From an uncultured Corynebacterium sp. (GTDB lineage Bacteria; Actinomycetota; Actinomycetes; Mycobacteriales; Mycobacteriaceae): DNA of 15,844 bases. Where the stretch lies: assembly GCA_915275065.1 (NCBI GenBank), contig CAJZGD010000024.1, forward strand, positions 1-15,844. Reading direction: 5' to 3'. How positions within the stretch are numbered: position 1 is the stretch's first letter; each line of letters begins with the position of its first letter. This document shows, in pieces, positions 1 through 6,916 of this stretch. Below the pieces are notes generated by a model, which worked only from the letters and a program-made list of their open reading frames with translations, was not told the DNA's origin and did not search any database. A program made the translations under genes and the position numbers.

Positions 1-535
1 CCGCCACTTTCAGCGGCCGAATATCGTCGAGTGGCACAAGTTTCCGCAGGAAGGCTGCATAGTCAGCTAGGGTATCTGCTTCGGTGAGCTCACCGGGATG
101 CCCGTGATAGGTGGGGATTTTTTCCACCAGGTTGGTGACAATGTCGGCAAGGCCGGTTTCTTGTCCAACTGGGCGGGCACCGGACCGGCACATTTTGATG
201 CCGTTATATTCCGCGGGGTTGTGGGAGGCGGTGAACATGGCGCCGGGAATATCCCGATCCCCGGAGACGAAATACAGTTGGTCGGTGCTGGTGAGCCCGA
301 GGAATATCACGTCCATTCCTTGGGACAGCACGCCATCGGCGAATGCTCTGGCCAGTTCAGGTGAGCTGGGCCGCATGTCATGGCCGATGGCAATGGTGTG
401 GGCTTCTTCTTTACGCATGAGGCGGCCGAAGGCTGCACCTACATCAGTAATAAGTTCGGGGGTAATGGATTCCCCTACGATTCCGCGCACATCGTACGCT
501 TTAATCACGTCGGTCACTTCTTCGCGTGAACGCAT
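1..535 (-). CDS. pmmA: Phosphomannomutase / phosphoglucomutase, N-terminal part (partial)
   Basis: Interconverts mannose-6-phosphate and mannose-1-phosphate in the cytosol, feeding the ManC-made GDP-mannose pool. I translated the reverse strand from ATG at 535. It reads MRSREEVTDVIKAYDVRG and stays open to the window edge (178 codons). The substrate-loop signature DVRG is at residues 15-18, GHDMRPSS at 51-58, and the phosphoserine active-site motif TASHNP at 102-107 (Ser104). This is domain I of the alpha-D-phosphohexomutase family; full proteins are about 450-460 aa, so the C-terminal 60% lies outside the window. An AGAAGG Shine-Dalgarno precedes the start. The DUF3499 gene lies 66 bp upstream on the same strand, probably in one transcript, as in mycobacteria (pmmA next to Rv3258c). 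Also called manB in corynebacteria. Function is well supported; PMM versus PGM preference cannot be read here. Confidence 0.93.
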   Translation of the reverse strand, partial: MRSREEVTDVIKAYDVRGIVGESITPELITDVGAAFGRLMRKEEAHTIAIGHDMRPSSPELARAFADGVLSQGMDVIFLGLTSTDQLYFVSGDRDIPGAMFTASHNPAEYNGIKMCRSGARPVGQETGLADIVTNLVEKIPTYHGHPGELTEADTLADYAAFLRKLVPLDDIRPLKVA

Positions 536-601
536 CCCTCAAGCCTTCTCTTTTTAGTGGAGTCAAACTTAGCCAATTCTACCCACTGATTGCGAAAAGA
601 A

Positions 602-1105
602 TTACTTGAAAGTGGTATCTGTGTCGGAATCGGGGTCATCGGTTGGTTCATCGTCCAGTTCTTCGGCGTCGGGAACAATGGTCAAATGGCCTCGTTGCGT
701 GGGCTTTTTCCCACCACGGTGTGCCGGATGGTTGGGAACATATTCTTCTGGTTTATGCCCGAATGGGGCATTGGGGGCAGCACTACCGAAATCCGGGGGC
801 GGCATTTCGGCTTTAGCACCGGTGCGCATTCCCTCAAATGGGGTGTAGTGGTGAGTGGTCTCTGCAACAACGTCGACCAGCGCCATGAGATCTTCATCGT
901 CTTCGATGGAGGGGACGCGAATAAGCCTCCAACCCATGGGGGTGGTGATTTTTTCAGCGTGTTCGGCACATAAATCCCAGCTGTGGGGGTCGTCATTGCC
1001 TTTGAGGGGACCTATGTAGGCGGTTGATTGGGCGTACGCATAGGTGAGCGTCGCTACGGCAGGCTGGCCGCAGCCGGGGCGAGAGCAACGACGGAATTGA
1101 TTCAC
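602..1105 (-). CDS. DUF3499 family protein, zinc-ribbon-like
   Basis: Conserved actinobacterial protein of unknown function, 167 aa. The N-terminus MNQFRRCSRPGCGQPA is diagnostic of DUF3499. C7 and C12, with C46 and H49 (CAEH), form a plausible zinc-binding set. The conserved block runs to about residue 95 (TTPMGWRLIRV). The last 70 residues are acidic, Pro-rich and probably disordered. It is soluble, with no signal peptide or membrane segment. The start is GTG with no Shine-Dalgarno, but TAAACT ends 7 nt upstream, so it may be leaderless. It lies 66 bp before the phosphomannomutase gene on the same strand and diverges from the zincin-family gene, an order also seen in mycobacteria. The family call is firm; the role is unknown. 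Confidence 0.9.
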   Translation of the reverse strand: MNQFRRCSRPGCGQPAVATLTYAYAQSTAYIGPLKGNDDPHSWDLCAEHAEKITTPMGWRLIRVPSIEDDEDLMALVDVVAETTHHYTPFEGMRTGAKAEMPPPDFGSAAPNAPFGHKPEEYVPNHPAHRGGKKPTQRGHLTIVPDAEELDDEPTDDPDSDTDTTFK

Positions 1106-1112
1106 GTGTCAG

Positions 1113-1118
1113 AGTTTA
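1113..1118 (-). promoter_or_regulatory. Candidate -10 element (TAAACT) for the DUF3499 gene
   Basis: Read on the reverse strand, TAAACT matches the corynebacterial -10 consensus TANANT and ends 7 nt before the GTG start. Transcription would begin at or next to the start codon, giving a leaderless mRNA. No good -35 is seen. Confidence 0.5.
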
Positions 1119-1162
1119 GACCGATTTGGGTGACCATTTTGGTACCACCCCGATTTTCGGCG

Positions 1163-1186
1163 TGCCCTTTGCCCCCAAAGTGGGCA
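1163..1186. repeat. Small inverted repeat between the divergent DUF3499 and zincin genes
   Basis: TGCCCTTTG and CAAAgtGGGCA form a 9-bp stem with a 4-nt loop and a 2-nt bulge. It lies 22 bp upstream of the zincin ATG and about 45 bp upstream of the DUF3499 -10. It could be an operator or chance structure. Confidence 0.35.
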
Positions 1187-1194
1187 GGGCGGTT

Positions 1195-1200
1195 TAGGCT
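1195..1200 (+). promoter_or_regulatory. Candidate -10 element (TAGGCT) for the zincin-family gene
   Basis: TAGGCT fits TAnnnT and ends 8 nt before the ATG at 1209, which has no Shine-Dalgarno. A leaderless transcript is inferred. No recognisable -35. Confidence 0.35.
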
Positions 1201-1208
1201 TAACCATT

Positions 1209-1661
1209 ATGAATGATCGTCGTGATCGGCACGGTCGCGGGGTACGTGGCCCACTCATGCCGACGAAAATCCCCCGTTACCGCAGGCGACCTGAGCTTTT
1301 CGACGCCGCGGTATTGGAGGCTTACGCTCCCATTCAGCAGCAGTTCACCGTAGAGCTTGAATCTCTTGACATTGCGGTCGATACGATTCCCCGGATGCGC
1401 CTGAATATGGATTGGGATTCGTTTCCGCCCGAGGTCGTGGTTGATGGCCCAGTACCGCTTGGTCGGATCATTCAGGCAGGTATTGATGTTCATGGGCATC
1501 CGACTCGGGCTAGGATTGTGATTTTTCGCATGCCTATTGAGCAGCGGGTGCGAGGCGCTAAGGAACGGCAAGAGCTCTTAACAATTGTGCTCACCCAGTT
1601 AGTGGCACAATACTTGGGCATCGGCCCTGAGGATATTGATCCCCATTTCCGATCTTATTAG
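1209..1661 (+). CDS. Zincin-like metallopeptidase family protein lacking HExxH
   Basis: 150-aa homologue of the small zincin-fold family (PF06262/DUF1025 type), the counterpart of Rv3259 in mycobacteria. The conserved actinobacterial N-terminus RDRHGRGVRGPLMP supports the start at M1 rather than M17. Family members outside this branch carry HExxH in a C-terminal helix. Here the equivalent helix reads TQLVAQYLGI, so QLVAQ (residues 130-134) stands where HEIGH would be, and no HExxH occurs anywhere. The protein is therefore unlikely to be an active metalloprotease despite its usual annotation. It is cytosolic, with no signal peptide. It is transcribed alone, diverging from DUF3499 and ending at a strong terminator. 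The physiological role is unknown; conserved proximity to the whiB2 and mannose genes suggests a link with envelope growth, which is inference. Confidence 0.87.
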   Translation: MNDRRDRHGRGVRGPLMPTKIPRYRRRPELFDAAVLEAYAPIQQQFTVELESLDIAVDTIPRMRLNMDWDSFPPEVVVDGPVPLGRIIQAGIDVHGHPTRARIVIFRMPIEQRVRGAKERQELLTIVLTQLVAQYLGIGPEDIDPHFRSY

Positions 1662-1674
1662 GCCGGTTCTCGGA

Positions 1675-1720
1675 CAAAGACCAGCCTCACCTATAAGGAT
1701 GAGGCTGGTCTTTGTGTTTT
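1675..1720 (+). terminator. Rho-independent terminator after the zincin-family gene
   Basis: A perfect 15-bp stem (CAAAGACCAGCCTCA at 1675-1689 with TGAGGCTGGTCTTTG at 1700-1714) and a 10-nt loop are followed by TGTTTT. It starts 13 nt after the stop. Since whcD converges from the other side, it may also stop that transcript, though the T-tract favours the + strand. Confidence 0.88.
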
Positions 1721-1767
1721 CATTCGGTAATACCCTGTGGGGTGCTACCTCCTTTGGTTAAGAGCAA

Positions 1768-2067
1768 TTAACCGATATCTCGCTTTAGACGGCGCCGCTC
1801 ACGCTCCGACAGACCGCCCCAGATACCGAAGCGTTCGTCATTGAGCAAAGCGTACTCCAAGCATTCGTCCCGAACGGCACACGCTTGGCAAATACGCTTT
1901 GCCTCACGTGTGGATCCGCCCTTTTCAGGGAAGAATGCTTCTGGATCGGTCTGGGCACATAGCGCCTGCTCTTGCCACTCCTGTTCGGCTGCACCAAACA
2001 AGTCATCAAGAGACATGCTGCGCCCTGACCGAGTGCGAGGCGCGGAGTTACTAGCCTTATAGTCCAC
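1768..2067 (-). CDS. whcD: WhiB-family iron-sulfur transcription factor (WhiB2/WhcD type)
   Basis: 99-aa WhiB-like regulator. The four [4Fe-4S] cysteines are C37, C60, C63 and C69 (C-x22-C-x2-C-x5-C), followed by the turn GIWGGLS (81-87) and a basic C-terminal tail (ERERRRLKRD) for DNA contact. These are all expected family features. The start is GTG at 2067, preceded by GAGAGGAG with a 6-nt spacer; M18 is a weaker internal alternative. Genome position (zincin gene, then this gene, then manC-wbbL) matches whiB2 (Rv3260c) of mycobacteria and whcD of C. glutamicum, which are linked to septation and cell division. It is monocistronic, with a long AT-rich leader containing a palindrome. Family is certain; the whcD orthology rests on synteny. 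Confidence 0.93.
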   Translation of the reverse strand: MDYKASNSAPRTRSGRSMSLDDLFGAAEQEWQEQALCAQTDPEAFFPEKGGSTREAKRICQACAVRDECLEYALLNDERFGIWGGLSERERRRLKRDIG

Positions 2068-2098
2068 GCCACACTCCTCTCGTTGTTTTATGTTTTAT

Positions 2099-2120
2099 GC
2101 CTTTACCAAAGGTAAAAGCC
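2099..2120. repeat. Palindrome in the whcD leader
   Basis: TTTACC-AAA-GGTAAA (2102-2116) has perfect 6-bp arms. GC and GCC outside extend the symmetry imperfectly. It lies about 35 bp upstream of the whcD GTG, between the AT-rich promoter region and the Shine-Dalgarno. A repressor site or small mRNA hairpin is possible. Confidence 0.35.
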
Positions 2121-2182
2121 GTGAACAATAACTCCTTAACATACAGTTATATAATACTAAGAATTGCCTTAAATCTACCGTA

Positions 2183-2188
2183 ATTCTA
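2183..2188 (-). promoter_or_regulatory. whcD: Possible -10 (TAGAAT) for whcD
   Basis: Read on the reverse strand, TAGAAT matches TANANT and would give a leader of about 110 nt. Other AT-rich hexamers nearby (TATTAT at 2156-2151) are equally possible, so the exact promoter is uncertain. Confidence 0.25.
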
Positions 2189-2189
2189 T

Positions 2190-2494
2190 AAAAACCGCCG
2201 GTAGCGACCACTCCCGTCATCAAACTGTAATAATAAAGGACCTGCTTTCAAGTGAACAACACACTACATGTCAAGTCAAGCCCAATGGCATGAATTTTCT
2301 TTCATTGGTGTCATTTTCCCAAGACAAAAACCACATTAGTAACACAAATAACACTGTGCCCCATGATGATAATTTTCATGGGGGTACTATATATTGTGCT
2401 TCACCCCCGGTTTATAACGCTAGAGCAACAATTATGGTGCATCGAGAAAAAATATGCATGCAGACCTCGACCAGGGAAAAACACTAAAAAATCA
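2190..2494. other. Gene-less AT-rich gap between whcD and manC
   Basis: The gap is clearly more AT-rich than the flanking genes. Open frames here (for example 2290-2487 +) have no ribosome site and no recognisable protein features. Mycobacteria have fbiA-fbiB at this point in the gene order; no trace of them is seen. It holds a TCAAG direct pair (2271-2280), an inverted repeat at 2359-2383 and the distal side of the whcD promoter region. Confidence 0.6.
2359..2383. repeat. Inverted repeat CCCCATGA / TCATGGGG
   Basis: Perfect 8-bp arms (2359-2366 and 2376-2383) with a 9-nt AT-rich spacer. There is no T-tract on either side, so it is not an obvious terminator; it resembles a dimeric regulator site. 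No adjacent gene start is close. Confidence 0.4.
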
Positions 2495-2527
2495 GATAAA
2501 AATGGCCGCCCTATACCAGCGGCCATT
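2495..2527 (-). terminator. Rho-independent terminator of the wbbL-manC operon
   Basis: On the reverse strand AATGGCCGC pairs with GCGGCCATT (9 bp) around a 9-nt loop, followed by TTTTTATC. It begins about 19 nt after the manC stop. Confidence 0.85.
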
Positions 2528-2545
2528 ATCAAGTATACTACTTAT

Positions 2546-3622
2546 CTACGCGTCAGAGCTGAAACGAATCCCATTATCCGGAATTTTTACCCCAGGCCAC
2601 ACCCGCAGCCCATCCCGAAGCTCGCATCGGGCCCCAATATGTGCCCCTTCGCCGATGACGCAATTCTTGATTCGAGCATTCGCCCCAATCCGAACCCCAT
2701 GCCCAATGATGGAGTCTTCCAGCACCGCACCTGGTTCGATTGTCACCCCATCAAACACCACAACATCATCCAGTCGACAGCCTGCCCCCACTTCAGTGCC
2801 CCGACCAATGACCGTGCCGCCCAACAGCAACGTTCCATCTTTCACCAACGCCGACTCGTCGACAAGCGATTCGCCAGTGCGGCCCACCAATAACGGTGAT
2901 GGCGCGATGCCCCGCACCAAATCGGAGCTGCCCCGCACAAAGTCGCCGGGGGTACCCATGTCCCGCCAATAGGCATTATCAACATAGCCATACACCGCAT
3001 AGCCGTCTTCCAAGAGCTTCGGGAATGTCTCGCGCTCAACCGAAACCACTCGGCCCGCCGGAATATCGGCGATGAGCTCCCGACGGAACACATAGCAGCC
3101 GGCATTGATCTGATTTGTTGGCGGATCCTCCGTTTTCTCCAAAAATGCCAGCACTCGCCCGGTTGTATCCGTAGGGACACAACCGAACGCCCGCGGATTT
3201 CCCACCTGCACCAAATGCAGTGTCACATCCGCATCATTGGCCTCATGCGCCTGCAAAATGCCGGTCAGGTCTGTGCCCCCCAACACATCCCCATTGAACA
3301 CCATGGTGGTATCGCCCCGCAGCCGGTCGTACACGTTACGGATACCGCCCCCGGTGCCCAGCGCCTCGTCCTCAACCACGTATTCGATATCCAGGCCCAG
3401 CGACTCCCCCGTACCGAAATATTCTTCAAATACCTCTGCCTTAAACGATGTGCTCAATACCACATGTTCAATCCCAGCTGCTTTGATACGGGCCAACAAA
3501 TGCATCAGAAACGGCACGCCAGCCGTCGGCAACATGGGCTTCGGAGTTGACACTGTAAGCGGTCGCAATCGGGTGCCTTTGCCACCCACCAACACCACAG
3601 CATCAATGCTATTTTCGGTCAC
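2546..3622 (-). CDS. manC: Mannose-1-phosphate guanylyltransferase (GDP-mannose pyrophosphorylase)
   Basis: Makes GDP-mannose from mannose-1-phosphate and GTP in the cytosol, for PIMs, lipomannan/LAM and polyprenyl-phosphomannose. It is 358 aa. The nucleotidyltransferase signature LVGGKGTRLRPLT is at residues 11-23 and PKPM at 27-30. The metal-binding NGD is at 110-112, FLEKTE at 160-165 and the sugar-binding NAGCYVF at 173-179. A left-handed beta-helix of hexapeptide repeats follows (about 245-345). Length and layout match Rv3264c and C. glutamicum ManC. GTG start with GGAGG 8 nt upstream. It lies 35 bp after wbbL on the same strand, so the two form an operon ending in the hairpin at 2495-2527. 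A dTDP-glucose pyrophosphorylase (RmlA) is the other reading; the beta-helix and genome context favour ManC. Confidence 0.92.
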   Translation of the reverse strand: MTENSIDAVVLVGGKGTRLRPLTVSTPKPMLPTAGVPFLMHLLARIKAAGIEHVVLSTSFKAEVFEEYFGTGESLGLDIEYVVEDEALGTGGGIRNVYDRLRGDTTMVFNGDVLGGTDLTGILQAHEANDADVTLHLVQVGNPRAFGCVPTDTTGRVLAFLEKTEDPPTNQINAGCYVFRRELIADIPAGRVVSVERETFPKLLEDGYAVYGYVDNAYWRDMGTPGDFVRGSSDLVRGIAPSPLLVGRTGESLVDESALVKDGTLLLGGTVIGRGTEVGAGCRLDDVVVFDGVTIEPGAVLEDSIIGHGVRIGANARIKNCVIGEGAHIGARCELRDGLRVWPGVKIPDNGIRFSSDA

Positions 3623-3657
3623 TATCGGTTCCTCCAGTACAAATCATTGAGCACCAA

Positions 3658-4764
3658 TTATTTTTTCATTTTAGTAAAGCCCACCACAACCACCGATCGG
3701 ATCTTTAGCCCAATCCATAACATTGCACGAATAGGGGCCTGCCACCAGCGCGGATGCCTATCCGCCTGAAACCGATACGCCGACTCATGATGCGCAGGTA
3801 GCATACTCTCTGGATGTTTTCCGGCAGAATGCCCCACCGCATGCGTAATTTGTGCCGTAGGGCACAATACGTTGGTAAACCCGGCGCGCCCAAACCGGTC
3901 GCCTAAATCCACGTCCTCCATATACATGAAGTAGCGCTCGTCAAACCCTCCGATGCGGCAGAATGCGTCCCACCGCACCAAAAGACACGAGCCAGACAGC
4001 CAGCCGGCTACCCGCTCCTTATCCATCACTGCGTTATCGCGATACGCCTTTGACCAGGGATTATTGGGCCAGATTCCGGAAAGTAATGCGTGACCAATCC
4101 CATTGCTCAAGGTGGGGATGGCGCGCGCCGACGGATAGGCGGAACCGTCTTCCTGTCGAATATACGGTCCCACGTCCGCGGCGTTCGGCCATCTATGGGC
4201 GCAGTTGATGAGCTCGTCGATGCTGCCAGGGTCGAATACCACATCGGGGTTGGCGATGATGAAGAATTCGGGATGGATCTCACCGGATTCTATGCGGGGA
4301 ATGATATGGCGGGCTGCAATATTAATGGCCGTGCCATAGCCCACATTTCCCCCGGTAGGAAGGAATTCTACGGTGTCATTATTACGTGCCGCCTGTTCCG
4401 GGGCGCCATCGGTGGAACCGTTGTCGGCTAGGTACACCTGGGTGGGTAGGGTGGTGGCAGTGGGGATGGAGTCAAGGAACTCGGTGAGGTATTTGCCTGG
4501 GGAGTAGGTCACGGTGATGACTGCCAACCGTGGTGATGAGTTTTCCGCTTTGGTACTGAGCTTATCGGTGACGGCTGTGTCACTCATTGGTGTCTGAACG
4601 GGGGCGTTATTAGGTGTTGTGCTATCGCTATGTGATGGGTTGCCGCAAGTCGTGTCACCATGTGTTATGCCATTATGCGCCATATTATTGTGGGTTTGAA
4701 TGTGGGGGGTGTCGCCAGTTTGGGTGGCAGGTTGAGTGCTATCTTGTTTATCGCTGTTATCCAC
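3658..4764 (-). CDS. wbbL: WbbL-type rhamnosyltransferase (GT2) with long N-terminal extension
   Basis: Adds rhamnose to decaprenyl-diphospho-GlcNAc to make the linker that joins arabinogalactan to peptidoglycan, at the cytosolic face of the membrane. The GT-A core begins at PRLAVITVTYSPG. It contains ADNGSTDG, GGNVGYG, a DxD-like NPD in IANPDVVFD, the acceptor-site MEDVDL, and a C-terminal membrane-proximal helix. The core alone, from ATG at 4587, is 309 aa, close to the roughly 300 aa of mycobacterial WbbL. That ATG has no ribosome site. GTG at 4764 is preceded by TAGAAT with exactly 7 nt between, so I prefer a leaderless 368-aa product. Its extra 59 residues are rich in Asn, Thr, Ser, His and Gln and probably disordered. 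The frame is open to 4866. Divergent from lcpA, cotranscribed with manC. Confidence 0.88.
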   Translation of the reverse strand: MDNSDKQDSTQPATQTGDTPHIQTHNNMAHNGITHGDTTCGNPSHSDSTTPNNAPVQTPMSDTAVTDKLSTKAENSSPRLAVITVTYSPGKYLTEFLDSIPTATTLPTQVYLADNGSTDGAPEQAARNNDTVEFLPTGGNVGYGTAINIAARHIIPRIESGEIHPEFFIIANPDVVFDPGSIDELINCAHRWPNAADVGPYIRQEDGSAYPSARAIPTLSNGIGHALLSGIWPNNPWSKAYRDNAVMDKERVAGWLSGSCLLVRWDAFCRIGGFDERYFMYMEDVDLGDRFGRAGFTNVLCPTAQITHAVGHSAGKHPESMLPAHHESAYRFQADRHPRWWQAPIRAMLWIGLKIRSVVVVGFTKMKK

Positions 4765-4771
4765 CTGCCTG

Positions 4772-4777
4772 ATTCTA
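4772..4777 (-). promoter_or_regulatory. wbbL: Candidate -10 (TAGAAT) for leaderless wbbL
   Basis: Perfect TANANT match on the reverse strand, ending 7 nt before GTG at 4764. The same spacing is seen at other genes in this window. It decides the proposed wbbL start. No clear -35. Confidence 0.45.
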
Positions 4778-4911
4778 CTGTGCGTGGCGTGCTTGCCCCC
4801 AAAAGCAGTTCTACGCGACCCCATCAAGGTGTTTCTCAGGCGATGACAGGTTATTCTTGTATTCACTTTAACTGTTTTCTAGTTACCCCTTAAAGGAGTA
4901 TCGGAAGCACT

Positions 4912-6477
4912 ATGGGTTCCAAAACTCGACGTAATCGTCCTATTCGCACACCATCAAGGTATGGCCCTGACACATTACAACAGGGTCATACTGCTGTGAA
5001 AGCCTTGGTGTCATTTATGTCTGCCCTAGTGCTTGTTGTCTCTGGGGTTGGTTATTTCGCCATTGGCCGAGTGCAAAGCAATATTGCTAGTGCCGGTTCG
5101 TTGGATTTAGGGGCCGCTGGGTTAACTGATGCACTTGATGGTGCGATTGATATTTTGATGGTAGGTAACGATTCGCGTAGTGACGCCCAAGGGAACCCGC
5201 TTACCCCCCAAGAGATTGAGCTTCTCCATGCTGGTGATGAGGAAGCTGATAACACGGACACCATCATGGTGATTCGTATCCCTAACGATGGGAAGTCGGC
5301 TACCGCAATCTCCATCCCCCGCGACACTTACATTCATGACCAGGTTGCTGGGAACACCAAGATTAATGGCGTGTATTCGGCTTATAAGGCGGAGGAGAAG
5401 GAGCGGCTGCTTCAGTCTGGGCAGCAGAACGGCCCGGAGTTGGAGGAGAAGGCTAAGGATGCGGGCCGGAAAGGCCTGATTAAGGCGATTCACGAGTTAA
5501 GTGGGATCACGGTCGACCACTATGCCGAGGTTGGGTTATTGGGTTTCGTGTTGCTTACCGACGCTGTGGGCGGCGTGGAAGTGTGTCTGAAGGAGGCAAC
5601 AAAAGATGAGTTTTCTGGGGCGGATTTCCCAGCGGGCAAGCAAACCTTGACGGGGGCTACGGGCCTTGCGTTTGTGCGACAGCGGCATGGTTTGCCCCGA
5701 GGGGATCTTGATCGGATTGTGCGGCAACAGGCGTATATGGCATCCCTGGTGTCGAAAGTTCTTTCGACCGGCACATTAACGTCCCCGGCGAAGTTGGCTA
5801 GCTTAGGTAGTGCGGTCACGCGGTCGGTCACTATCGATAAGGATTGGGATGTCATGCAGCTGGCCACCCATATGCAAAACTTGGCAGGCGGTAATGTGAA
5901 GTTCAACACTATTCCGGTGACGTCGATTGATGGTGTGGGGGACTATGGTGAATCCGTGGTGACGGTAGATCCCTCTGAGGTGCGTAAATATTTCACCACG
6001 TTGTTGGGGAATGAAGCACCTGCAAAACAACCAGCACCGACAAGTAAACCGGAGGAAAAACCTGTCAACCCGGAAAAACAGGTTCTTGTGTTAAATGCTT
6101 CCACAGTAACGGGGCTGGCAGGTAATGTGGCGGAAGCGCTCAAGGGGATGGGATACCAGATTTCCGAGACTGGTAATGCCCCAGAGGGGCTTTATAACCA
6201 GTCGCAGGTGATGGCCGCCAATGCGGCAGACCCGGATGCTCACGCCCTGGCGGAGCGGCTTGGCGGGCTACCAGTGGTAGTAAGCCCATCGTTGGATAAT
6301 ATGACGCTGACGGTGATTACCGGGCCGGATTATAGTGGCCCTACGGGCAATGCCGGTGATGCTAATTCCACCCCGGCGACTACTTCCCAGGTGGTGGGGC
6401 AGCAAGGGTCCGCCCTGGAAGCAGAACAGCGCTCCCCCGTGCTGGATGCTGGCGCAAGTCCTAGATGCATTAATTAA
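4912..6477 (+). CDS. lcpA: LCP (LytR-CpsA-Psr) family ligase with LytR_C domain
   Basis: Membrane-anchored phosphotransferase, expected to attach arabinogalactan to peptidoglycan outside the membrane. It is 521 aa. A cytosolic Arg-rich tail is followed by one TM helix (about 30-52), an LCP domain (about 78-320) and a LytR_C domain (about 388-472). LCP hallmarks are NDSRSD (86-91), DTIMVIRI (116-123), SIPRDTY (134-140), KINGVYS (150-156) and the basic RQRHGLPRGDLDRIVRQQ (256-273). The linker at 368-388 is rich in Pro, Lys and Glu. The tail past 475 is low-complexity and ends RCIN. Only two cysteines occur (C225, C519), both outside the membrane. AAAGGAG lies 13 nt and GGAAG 4 nt before the ATG. 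Divergent from wbbL, as for cg0847/LcpA in C. glutamicum and Rv3267. Confidence 0.92.
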   Translation: MGSKTRRNRPIRTPSRYGPDTLQQGHTAVKALVSFMSALVLVVSGVGYFAIGRVQSNIASAGSLDLGAAGLTDALDGAIDILMVGNDSRSDAQGNPLTPQEIELLHAGDEEADNTDTIMVIRIPNDGKSATAISIPRDTYIHDQVAGNTKINGVYSAYKAEEKERLLQSGQQNGPELEEKAKDAGRKGLIKAIHELSGITVDHYAEVGLLGFVLLTDAVGGVEVCLKEATKDEFSGADFPAGKQTLTGATGLAFVRQRHGLPRGDLDRIVRQQAYMASLVSKVLSTGTLTSPAKLASLGSAVTRSVTIDKDWDVMQLATHMQNLAGGNVKFNTIPVTSIDGVGDYGESVVTVDPSEVRKYFTTLLGNEAPAKQPAPTSKPEEKPVNPEKQVLVLNASTVTGLAGNVAEALKGMGYQISETGNAPEGLYNQSQVMAANAADPDAHALAERLGGLPVVVSPSLDNMTLTVITGPDYSGPTGNAGDANSTPATTSQVVGQQGSALEAEQRSPVLDAGASPRCIN

Positions 6478-6668
6478 CGGCATGGGGCAAAAGCTCCTCT
6501 TTCCTACATGGTGGTTTACCCCACAGGACGACAAGGCTACAGGACAGGCTATCTGACCGGTTGTCTCTGACACGCATATCCAACCGATAACCAATATGGC
6601 TGATAAACAGGCAGCCAGTGCCCTGCAGATCCCGGCCACAACTACAGCTTCACCGTAGCCAACCATCA

Positions 6669-6698
6669 GCAACCGCGCTATCAGTCGGTTGTGTTTTT
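6669..6698 (+). terminator. Possible terminator downstream of lcpA
   Basis: GCAACCG (6669-6675) pairs with CGGTTGT (6686-6692, one G-U pair) around a 10-nt loop, followed by GTTTTT. It lies about 190 nt after the lcpA stop with no better hairpin in between. The stem is short, so confidence is moderate. Confidence 0.45.
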
Positions 6699-6756
6699 CG
6701 AAAGCTCCCGTTCTGAGATCTTGTCCGCATTATCCGTCGATGTGTTGATGCTGGGC

Positions 6757-6775
6757 ATGAAAGTGGAGCTTTCAT
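6757..6775. repeat. Inverted repeat ATGAAAG-TGGAG-CTTTCAT (copy A)
   Basis: Perfect 7-bp arms around a 5-nt centre. It is the most complete member of the local repeat family; related copies lie at 6489-6502, 6700-6708, 6865-6880 and 6917-6934. Confidence 0.6.
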
Positions 6776-6880
6776 CCGTCGCTCCTTTGCCCGTTTCTTC
6801 AAAGCCCACCATGGCTCACTGGGCTTGCTGGGCTCCGGTAGGTCCCAGGTGGTTCACGGCTGAAGATGAAAGCTCCACTT
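6760..6880. repeat. ~120-bp element bounded by 16-bp inverted repeats
   Basis: AAGTGGAGCTTTCATC (6761-6776) is repeated exactly, inverted, at 6865-6880 (GATGAAAGCTCCACTT). Inside, AAGCCCA (6802-6808) pairs with TGGGCTT (6820-6826). The layout resembles a miniature inverted-repeat element or a long foldback RNA. No target-site duplication is evident. Confidence 0.5.
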
Positions 6881-6916
6881 CCGCAAGTGATGGCCCAATA
6901 GCGCGAATCAGCGATT

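Noticed and set aside
2290..2893. + strand frames in the whcD-manC gap and over manC
   Set aside because: Shadow frames of manC or AT-rich chance frames without translation signals.
4765..4866. wbbL start at GTG 4866
   Set aside because: The frame is open but the first 34 residues have no ribosome site or spaced -10, and the start lies very close to the lcpA promoter side.
6268..6672. Reverse 134-aa frame with a TM-like segment, overlapping lcpA
   Set aside because: It overlaps the lcpA 3' end by 210 bp, has no ribosome site, and no family resemblance.
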